Source: Anoplolepis gracilipes
Lineage: Eukaryota; Arthropoda; Insecta; Hymenoptera; Formicidae
Direction: 5' to 3'
Assembly (NCBI RefSeq): GCF_047496725.1
Contig: NC_132975.1
Coordinates: 3,609,501 to 3,673,500, forward strand
DNA: 64,000 nucleotides
The translations under genes and the position numbers were made by a program. A model generated the notes under the pieces. The model saw nothing but the letters and a program-made list of their open reading frames with translations. It had not been told where the DNA came from and searched no databases. Below, one piece after another: positions 24,488 through 33,927 of the stretch. Numbering within the stretch: the stretch's first letter is position 1; every line of letters begins with the position of its first letter.

Positions 24488-26584
24488 AATGAAAAGATAT
24501 TGGCGAGAACTACGACGAACGACTGATGTGAATCATCGAGTATCGCAAGTTTTATGTTTTAACATTGGAGGGGATAATTATTTACAGAAGATTTGACCGT
24601 TGGTTGATAAAACGAGCGTTCCTGCTCGGTTTAAGAGCGCCTTATAATTTCATATAATATTCGGCGTACAATTTTGGTTGTAGGATAGATTTTTCTTGTA
24701 TCGCAAGTTTTAACATTGGAAGGGATAATTGCTGATTCATGTAATTTTATGTACTATGTTCGTTAGAGGATTGTCACATTAAAGAATAGGCGAAGAAAGA
24801 AATAATAAAAATCAGTAATGAAAAAGACAACTGTCTCTCCACACAGCATTCATACAGATAATTATAATAAAACGATTATTGAATCACGACACAATCAAAT
24901 AAACATTAAACAGACATGTATCGAACATTGATCAACATCAATTGAAACATCGATCCAACCATGTTCGAACCACAATCATACATCAAATAAACATCAAACA
25001 AACATCTATCGAACCGCGATGAACATCGATCCAACTATGTTTGAACCACTATCGTACACCAAACGAACGTCGATCAACATAAAATGTATCATGATCAATT
25101 ATAATAAACAAAAATCAACTATTTGTACTGTTTAAAAGACGTTAATTATTTTAATATCGTGAATCGAAATGTAATACCAGATGCAACTGCATCACGTACT
25201 GAAATATAATACGATATAATACTACAGAGATGGACAAGAAAAAACTCTCATTTTCTTCTAACTCGAGTATCACGTCTCATCTACATCAGTATTTTTCAGC
25301 ATCTTTAGCAGAATGAATTTAGATCCAACTATATACGTTTTATAAAGAATAGGCAAAGAAAGAAATAATAAAAATCAGTAATAAAAAAGACAACTGTCGC
25401 TCCACACAGCATTCATACGGATAATTATAATAAAACGATTATTGAATCACGACACAATCAAATAAACATTAAACAAACATGTAACGAACATTGATCAACA
25501 TCGATTGAAACATCGATTCAACCATATTTGAATCACTATCATACATCAAACGAACGTCGATCAACATTAAATAAACCTCGATCAACATTAAAAACGAACC
25601 ATGATCGGTTCGTAATCAGCTGTCATTCATCGACAGTAGATAATATAAGAGAGTTCTAATCCAGGGATCTGAGGGGGGTGAGGTAAGCGGGGGAGGACGA
25701 GGCGAGGTACCTCGCCCCCCGTACTGACCGGGGGGGGGGGGGGGGGGCAAATGTCCCCCTAGATTGAGGGGGAAGAGGAAGGTACCAAATGTCCCCCCAG
25801 ATTGAGGGAGGAAGGGTGGTACCAAACACCTCCCTTGATTGAGAGGGGGGAGGGGGAGGGGGAGGCATACATATGGTTCCGCACGTGGAGGGAGTGTCCT
25901 CTCCGACTGACTGCGGAGGTCTGATGGTGAGAGAGGAATGTCAACTGTTATAGATAAAATAATCACCCCACTCTGTTTATCCATAACGTATATTTGCAAT
26001 AAATAATTACGTTCGCAACGCGGTAGAGGGAGACGGTGCGATAGACGTTTGCAACGCGTTAGAGGGAGACGGTGCGATAGACGTTCGCAACGCGGTAGAG
26101 GGAGACGGTGCGATAGACATTCGCAACGCGTTAGAGGGAGACGGTGCGATAGGCGTTCGCAACACGTTAGAGGGAGATGGTGCGATAGGCGTTCTATATA
26201 GCGTAGGACAAGGAGAGTATGACGTGGTGTGAGAAGGAAAGCGCTGTATGTGTATGACAAGGGAGTGCATGATGATAGAAAAAGGAGGGCATGATGGTAA
26301 GAAAAGGAGAGCATGATGGTAGAAAAGGGAGATATGAGTGCGAGAGAAAGAATAGAGAGGAAGGAGGATAGCGGAGGCGCGATAAGACGGAGGCTAAGGC
26401 GTACACGAGAAAAAAGATAATTTTTGCATGTTAAGTTTTTTATAATATTAAATGTTATCTTATTATCTAATTATATCTAATACAGAGGAAGAAGGATGGG
26501 ATAGATGATGAAGGTGGATAAGTAATAAATATATATAAGTTTAACATAAATTTTATTTAAAAAGTGTGTATGTGTATACATATA

Positions 26585-26639
<55 letters not shown>

Positions 26640-26886
26640 AAAATTGAAAAAGAATAGAAATTGTAATAGAAAATTTAAAAAATTAAAATAGTTATATGTT
26701 TAAATATAAAAATATAAAAAAGAATTAAAATTATAGTAGAAAATTTAAAAAATTAAAAATTTGTAGGGGCGATGCGCCATGGAAACTCGTCATAGCTGCG
26801 TCTGTAACAGGAAAAAAAAAACATTTTTATTAGTACTTTAAAAATATTTTCTAAAATGATAAAAATTATAAATACTCACAATCTAT

Positions 26887-27398
26887 TTATACAGAGTCTC
26901 TCTCATCTGACAACCTGGAGTCCTCCTGCAGAGTTTCGGGGAGCCACGGTTCCTCTGTCTCCCACACCTCATACGGAAGCTCACTAAAGAGTTTCCGCAA
27001 ACAAAGACGATCCTCGTTAAACTGAGGAGTTACCTTCTCGCACCTCCGGTTCTCGGGAGTGTCACCCCAAAGATCGTCACGCCCCCATGCATATAACTCT
27101 CTCTCGTGGCGCCGGAACATCTTTTTAATTTGTCTATCATAAATATTTACAAATCCCTTAATTTTTACATCAGCCTGTGACTCGTACTGTAAAAAAAACA
27201 TTATTATTATTAGTACTATTAGTAACGCTATTAGTACCAATATTATTTAAAAAAATAAATACTTACGTTTTTAAATGCTACTATATTTAGCACAACTCTT
27301 ATTAATTCATGTGCGAGATCCCTCATCGTCCTTGCCAAATAACGCCAGTTTTGAGTAAAAATTATATCCACTAACGAACACATCTCGTGGTGTGGCAT
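26887..27398 (-). CDS. Gene B, unit 5 copy (two exons)
   Basis: Exons 27267-27398 and 26887-27186; open. Confidence 0.58.
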
Positions 27399-27563
27399 CC
27401 TTAAAACTTGCGCACTTTAGTTGTTCACAGACTAACATAGTCCTGATGAAAGTTCTAACGGAGTTAGCCAACGTCTCGGGAAAGAAAAGTAGGGGATGTG
27501 TAGCAGCATCTAGACTTAAATTACGCAGCGAGGTCGATAAACAGAAGATCCTTTGAGCCTTTT

Positions 27564-27863
27564 TCAGTTTTTTTTCAACACATGTGTGTGTGTATTAAAT
27601 GAGTTATGTACAAATCGCTTTCTTCTTTCTTCTAAAAAGGTTTTCCTTCTTATTCTTTTTACCAGTCGCAGCCTCATTTTTTTAAGATGTCTCATTTCCG
27701 GAATATGTTTTAATCGCGTACGTTCTATATCGGTATTTTCATCGATCACATCACATAAAAAATCTATTTCGTCACGGATCTCGAAAAACAGTTCTAACGA
27801 TCTTGTATAAGTCTTTGGTAAACCAATTTCACGATTTTGTAAAAATTGCACTACAGAATTCAT
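27564..27863 (-). CDS. Gene A, unit 5 copy
   Basis: Open, 99 codons. Confidence 0.55.
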   Translation of the reverse strand: MNSVVQFLQNREIGLPKTYTRSLELFFEIRDEIDFLCDVIDENTDIERTRLKHIPEMRHLKKMRLRLVKRIRRKTFLEERRKRFVHNSFNTHTHVLKKN

Positions 27864-28499
27864 GACACTACCGAAGGCGTTGTAGTTTATGCGATACTAA
27901 ACTATTCAAAAGTTATAGCACCGTGTGTGCGGCTGTCGTATGATGAAATCGAATCAAATGTATACGACAATTGAAATATTCGGTTACAAATGTATACGAC
28001 AAAGCGTAAGATAAAATTTTTGGCTAAATGATAACATAAACAGACTATCGACAGTACGAATGTTTGCGCTAAAGAATAACGTGTCGCATAGTGGGTGGGC
28101 ATTATCATGTATATTTGACTATAAATATAAATAATAAATATAATCAGGCGTTCTATAGTACGATGTGGTGTATGTGTAAGACAAGGAGTGCATGACGATA
28201 AGAAAAGGAGAGCATGATGGCAGGAAAAGGAGATATGAGTGCGAGAGAAAGAATAGAGAGGAAGAACAGCGCGCATGGTGAGAGAAAGAATAGAGAGGAA
28301 GGAGAGCGCGCATGGTGAGAAAAGGACAGCGCTATAGACGTAGGACAAGGAGAGTATGATGTGTAAGGAAAGGAGAGAGCATGATAGTAAGGAAAGAAGG
28401 TGACAGTAAAAGAACTATAAATGTATAAAAATTCCAAATTTATTTAAAAATAAAAAAAATTTAATTACAGAATATAGAAAATAATACTTGAAGTATAGT

Positions 28500-29022
28500 T
28501 TAATGTAAATATGGGTTGATTGAACCTTCATGATGATGATTCGATCACCATTTGAATATTTTAAATACATTTTGTAAAGCGCAATTTCTTACATGTTTAT
28601 CGCAGTGCAGAGTAACATTTAATTTATCTAAAGGAGGAACGTCTTCATAGTCGTTATCCAATGTCTCGATAATAAGGCCGATTCTCGCATTATCTGCCAG
28701 TAAATTTGCCAACCATTCTCGTTTTTCATGCCCCTTAACATACACTCGAGAAGCTGCATCTTTCAACGTCACAGTCTCAGTGATTAAACGTTTAGCCATG
28801 TAATATGGAATGTTTCCATCTTCCCATTGCAGATTGTGATGTTTTTCAATCGACCATGCAACTTTAGATCTCTCAGACCTCGTGAGCAAACGGAATGGTG
28901 TAAGACTCGTAAAAATATAATGAGAGAGTACAGATCCTTTAGTCAGAATCGCAATTTCTTTCACGATAAATTTTTTTATCGATAATAAATCCTTGAAGAT
29001 CCACAAACGTTGGCACAACCAT
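28500..29022 (-). pseudogene. Gene C, unit 5 copy
   Basis: Same frameshift and early stop as the other array copies. Confidence 0.7.
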
Positions 29023-30169
29023 AATGAAAAGATATTGGCGAGAACTACGACGAACGACTGATGTGAATCATCGAGTATCGCAAGTTTTATGTTTTAACAT
29101 TGGAGGGGATAATTATTTACAGAAGATTTGACCGTTGGTTGATAAAACGAGCGTTCCTGCTCGGTTTAAGAGCGCCTTATAATTTCATATAATATTCGGC
29201 GTACAATTTTGGTTGTAGGATAGATTTTTCTTGTATCGCAAGTTTTAACATTGGAAGGGATAATTGCTGATTCATGTAATTTTATGTACTATGTTCGTTA
29301 GAGGATTGTCACATTAAAGAATAGGCGAAGAAAGAAATAATAAAAATCAGTAATGAAAAAGACAACTGTCTCTCCACACAGCATTCATACAGATAATTAT
29401 AATAAAACGATTATTGAATCACGACACAATCAAATAAACATTAAACAGACATGTATCGAACATTGATCAACATCAATTGAAACATCGATCCAACCATGTT
29501 CGAACCACAATCATACATCAAATAAACATCAAACAAACATCTATCGAACCGCGATGAACATCGATCCAACTATGTTTGAACCACTATCGTACACCAAACG
29601 AACGTCGATCAACATAAAATGTATCATGATCAATTATAATAAACAAAAATCAACTATTTGTACTGTTTAAAAGACGTTAATTATTTTAATATCGTGAATC
29701 GAAATGTAATACCAGATGCAACTGCATCACGTACTGAAATATAATACGATATAATACTACAGAGATGGACAAGAAAAAACTCTCATTTTCTTCTAACTCG
29801 AGTATCACGTCTCATCTACATCAGTATTTTTCAGCATCTTTAGCAGAATGAATTTAGATCCAACTATATACGTTTTATAAAGAATAGGCAAAGAAAGAAA
29901 TAATAAAAATCAGTAATAAAAAAGACAACTGTCGCTCCACACAGCATTCATACGGATAATTATAATAAAACGATTATTGAATCACGACACAATCAAATAA
30001 ACATTAAACAAACATGTAACGAACATTGATCAACATCGATTGAAACATCGATTCAACCATATTTGAATCACTATCATACATCAAACGAACGTCGATCAAC
30101 ATTAAATAAACCTCGATCAACATTAAAAACGAACCATGATCGGTTCGTAATCAGCTGTCATTCATCGAC

Positions 30170-31113
30170 AGTAGATAATATAAGAGAGTTCTAATCCAGG
30201 GATCTGAGGGGGGTGAGGTAAGCGGGGGAGGACGAGGCGAGGTACCTCGCCCCCCGTACTGACCGGGGGGGGGGGGCAAATGTCCCCCTAGATTGAGGGG
30301 GAAGAGGAAGGTACCAAATGTCCCCCCAGATTGAGGGAGGAAGGGTGGTACCAAACACCTCCCTTGATTGAGAGGGGGGAGGGGGAGGGGGAGGCATACA
30401 TATGGTTCCGCACGTGGAGGGAGTGTCCTCTCCGACTGACTGCGGAGGTCTGATGGTGAGAGAGGAATGTCAACTGTTATAGATAAAATAATCACCCCAC
30501 TCTGTTTATCCATAACGTATATTTGCAATAAATAATTACGTTCGCAACGCGGTAGAGGGAGACGGTGCGATAGACGTTTGCAACACGTTAGAGGGAGACG
30601 GTGCGATAGACGTTCGCAACGCGGTAGAGGGAGACAGTGCGATAGACATTCGCAACGCGTTAGAGGGAGACGGTGCGATAGGCGTTCGCAACACGTTAGA
30701 GGGAGATGGTGCGATAGGCGTTCTATATAGCGTAGGACAAGGAGAGTATGACGTGGTGTGAGAAGGAAAGCGCTGTATGTGTATGACAAGGGAGTGCATG
30801 ATGATAGAAAAAGGAGGGCATGATGGTAAGAAAAGGAGAGCATGATGGTAGAAAAGGGAGATATGAGTGCGAGAGAAAGAATAGAGAGGAAGGAGGATAG
30901 CGGAGGCGCGATAAGACGGAGGCTAAGGCGTACGCGAGAAAAAAGATAATTTTTGCATGTTAAGTTTTTTATAATATTAAATGTTATCTTATTATCTAAT
31001 TATATCTAATACAGAGGAAGAAGGATGGGATAGATGATGAAGGTGGATAAGTAATAAATATATATAAGTTTAACATAAATTTTATTTAAAAAGTGTGTAT
31101 GTGTATACATATA

Positions 31114-31156
<43 letters not shown>

Positions 31157-31578
31157 AAAATTGAAAAAGAATAGAAATTGTAATAGAAAATTAAAAAAAT
31201 TAAAATAGTTATATGTTTAAATATAAAAATATAAAAAAGAATTAAAATTATAGTAGAAAATTTAAAAAATTAAATATTTGTAGGGGCGATGCGCCATGGA
31301 AACTCGTCATAGCTGCGTCTGTAACAGGAAAAAAAAAACATTTTTATTAGTACTTTAAAAATATTTTCTAAAATGATAAAAATTATAAATACAATCTATT
31401 CGGAGTCTCTCTCATCTGACAACCTGGAGTCCTCCTGCAGAGTTTCGGGGAGCCACAGTTCCTCTGTCTCCCACACCTCATACGGAAGCTCACCAAAGAG
31501 TTTCCGCAAACAAAGACGATCCTCGTTAAACTGAGGAGTCACCTCCTCGCACCTCTGGTTCTCGGGAGTGTCACCCAT
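30170..31578. repeat. Left terminal inverted repeat of the element
   Basis: Matches the array units from the terminus into gene B exon 2, then diverges at ~31578 into unique element DNA. Compared with the array it has a shorter (GT)n and several private substitutions in the 36-bp repeats. Confidence 0.88.
31396..31578 (-). pseudogene. Gene B, 3' fragment in the left TIR
   Basis: Only the C-terminal part of exon 2 (from GDTPEN to DERDS) is present, because the TIR ends inside the gene. The downstream donor site seen in full copies is deleted here (TACTCACAATC shortened to TACAATC). Confidence 0.85.
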
Positions 31579-31682
31579 GCGTAACAATAATAGTTAGTTT
31601 GGTTTTTACACATAAGTCCTCGGTGTATGTGCGACACTTACACAATAATAATAATAATAGTTTTTTTGTATTTACACAAGTC

Positions 31683-32210
31683 TTAAGTCATGCAAATCGG
31701 ACACATATTGCAAGGAAAAATTTGAAATAATGGAGTTCGACACTCACTACAAAATAATCCGAGTATTAATGCGTAAATATTAATCGAATGTTCCCGCACA
31801 GCACAAATCTCATCAAAAAGGTACGCCATTCTTATAAAGCACGATGTGCAGAAGTATGTGCCATCTGCAGTTGCATAACAAAAATATATGCAACACATTC
31901 TTGTTAGTTCATTATACAAATTAATATCCGCTAAGTCCAAATCACGATCGATTCTGTCTTCGAAAACACTTTCATCACTTTCATAGTCACTGTCAGCTAA
32001 GCGTTGTACTTCAACGTCCAAATCACCCTCTTCGTCAGAATTGTTCATATTAATATCACCATTATTTTCGATAACATCGAAACCGATATTTCCAATATTG
32101 GCGTTATTGTCATCATCATCACTAGATAGTTCTAAGAGCGGCACTTCAATGTCGGAGTCTTCTTCATCGGAAATTATCATAAAATAATCATCACCATTAT
32201 TTTCATCCAT
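31683..32210 (-). CDS. Acidic N-terminus plus Cys-rich Zn-binding C-terminus protein
   Basis: First ATG in frame is at 32210 (MDENNGDDYF), giving ~175 aa. Residues 1-100 are very acidic (runs of D and E, e.g. SDEEDSDIEVP). The C-terminal ~75 residues hold closely spaced cysteines: two near CCIYFC, a C-x-x-C (CTSC), another C-x-x-C (CSEC) and C-x-x-C-x-x-C (CNMCPIC), likely binding two zinc ions. No family name can be given. It lies just inside the left TIR and is transcribed toward it. The frame is intact, unlike most neighbours. A regulatory or RING-like role is conceivable but not shown. Confidence 0.65.
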   Translation of the reverse strand: MDENNGDDYFMIISDEEDSDIEVPLLELSSDDDDNNANIGNIGFDVIENNGDINMNNSDEEGDLDVEVQRLADSDYESDESVFEDRIDRDLDLADINLYNELTRMCCIYFCYATADGTYFCTSCFIRMAYLFDEICAVREHSINIYALILGLFCSECRTPLFQIFPCNMCPICMT

Positions 32211-32441
32211 ATTCGGAAGACACACGCGCAACGCATAGATTTACTCGCGACACGAGCACGTAATAAGCTTTTTCTTAGAGCGTATAGGAAAAAACTAACC
32301 ACGCTCCACGCGCATTTATCTCAAATATATACACGAGATCCCATATCTCATCTCTAAATAGAGTATCTCTTTCTAAACAGACTATGCATATGATCCTATG
32401 AGAGGTAAACGTCTTTGTTTGACTGAGACTAAGAGAGCGCC

Positions 32442-32467
32442 AGGAGGAGGAGGAGGAGGAGGAGGAA
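32442..32467. repeat. (GGA)n microsatellite
   Basis: Eight or so GGA repeats in the intergenic DNA between two minus-strand genes. Confidence 0.95.
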
Positions 32468-32528
32468 GAGTCGTAGAATAAAATAGTGTGAAGAAAAACA
32501 TTAATGTTAATAATAATTTTTTTATTTT

Positions 32529-33269
32529 TTATTTGTTACAAGTATCATAAAATATATCATTTATAGCACACGTCAACAATTCGCAATCTACGAGTGATCC
32601 GCTATCGAACGCGTCACTTTCGCGAATCGCTTTCACAGCATCATTTACATCAGTAATATTGTTACGTTGCAAAACGTTACAAAATTGTTTAAATTTTTCA
32701 TTCACGAAATGTGTATTTTGACACAACCATGAATGCATATGATCGATACAATCTTCAAAATCGAATAAATGTAATAATGTTTGAGGTTGCATATACAAAG
32801 ACTTATTAGATAATGTTAATTTAATAATTCTCGATCCGTTTAATGCGATCATGGATAGATAGATCACAGATCCATAATGGTTGACTTTCAGTCGATTATA
32901 CATGTCGTTCAATGTCTGTACGTTTCTGCATCAATGAGTGCCAGAGTATGATAGGCAATACTAATCGATTACCTCGGTTGTCACGAAGTATCAATTCGAC
33001 ATACGACATAGCTCCAACGCTTATTCCAATCTCCAAATATTTGTAAGATGTCGGGGTTAAGATATACCTTCTTCCAAATATGCAAACCGCACGACGAGAT
33101 GAAACGCTATATAAAATATTGAAATATATTAAAAAATAATATTTAGAAAATAATTTTTAGGAAATAATATTTAGAAAATAATTGAAACTTACATTTTCTT
33201 TGATTGAATTTCACCGTTCTCAATCGGAATGTAAAAATTCATCTTGCTGATTTCTTTTGTGGAACACAT
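32529..33269 (-). pseudogene. Two-exon gene of unknown function, one frameshift
   Basis: Exon 1 33193-33269 starts ATG TGT TCC and ends AAAAT|GTAAGT. The intron at 33107-33192 ends TATATAG. Exon 2 continues in phase with VSSRRAVCIFGRRYILT, then KYLEIGISVGAMSYVELIL. Near 32914 one base is out of register, and the remainder (from NDMYNRLK to YDTCNK, stop at 32529) follows in another frame, so this copy is probably dead unless a second short intron is missed. A T-rich and AT-rich 3' flank follows. The family seems restricted to these elements. The function is unknown to me. The upstream region shares a block with that of gene A. Confidence 0.6.
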
Positions 33270-33927
33270 TTTTTTTTAGCACAACCTTATGCACGGACAA
33301 CTGATGCGATACTAAACTATTGATAGTACTGCGATCAATTTGTAATATCGCAAAACGTAATGAGGAGGGGAGTATTTGTGACGTAATTTTGCAAGCGTCA
33401 ATGTAAGGCTGCTAGAAATTATTAAAAATCGCGTCCCCACGTGCTTTCCCGAGCGCCGTTTGTGCGGCTGTCGTATGATGAAATCTAATCAAATGTATAC
33501 AACGATTGAAATATTCGGTTACAAATGTATACGCCAAAGCGTGAGATAAAATTTTTGGCTAAATGATAACATAAACAGACCGTCGACAGTACGGATGTTT
33601 GCGCTAAAGAATAACGCGCCGACAGTACGAATGTTTGCGCTAAAGAATAACGTGTCGCATAGTGGGTGGGCATTATCATGTATATTTAATTTGATTATAA
33701 ATTATAAATATAATCCTATGCGTAGATGATGTCATATTATATTACATTACCACGAAATATGCGTGAGATAAAGAGACGTGATATTATCGAAATGACGGAT
33801 GTTTATACGAAAGAATAACGTTTTCGCAACGTGAAAAGAATATAACGATTAGATATAAATCAGAACAGAGAGTCACATCTCGCCATTATTGTCGAAGCTT
33901 GCACGAGTGTACCTTATATGTAAAAAA
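33270..33927. other. Divergent intergenic region with duplicated gene-A-type upstream module and polymerase stub
   Basis: Lies between the minus-strand two-exon gene and the plus-strand polymerase. 33306-33328 (TGATGCGATACTAAACTATT) and 33462-33700 match the region upstream of gene A in the array. At 33646-33790 a decayed copy of polymerase coding sequence (compare 34487-34600) is present, followed by a repeat of the TTTGCGCTAAAGAATAACG motif (33598-33655). Likely holds promoters for both flanking genes; no core promoter can be assigned. Confidence 0.55.

Larger units (their letters stand above)
21108..25634. repeat. Array unit 4
   Basis: 4527 bp. Confidence 0.92.
7412..30169. repeat. Tandem array: five ~4.5 kb head-to-tail units derived from the right end of the Polinton-like element
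   Basis: Every unit starts AGTAGATA..AAGAGAG at 7412, 12018, 16581, 21108 and 25635. Lengths are 4606, 4563, 4527, 4527 and 4535 bp. A 36-bp difference is one minisatellite repeat, and the 8-bp difference is poly-G length. Each unit contains the G-rich terminus, 36-bp minisatellite, purine-rich repeat, (GT)n, genes B and A, second purine-rich repeat, gene C, the last codons of the capsid gene, and ~860 bp of foreign DNA. Units look nearly identical by eye. A sixth copy (30170) is the left TIR of the complete element. Confidence 0.95.
25635..30169. repeat. Array unit 5
   Basis: 4535 bp. The 8 extra bases are in the poly-G run at 25731-25747. Confidence 0.92.
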
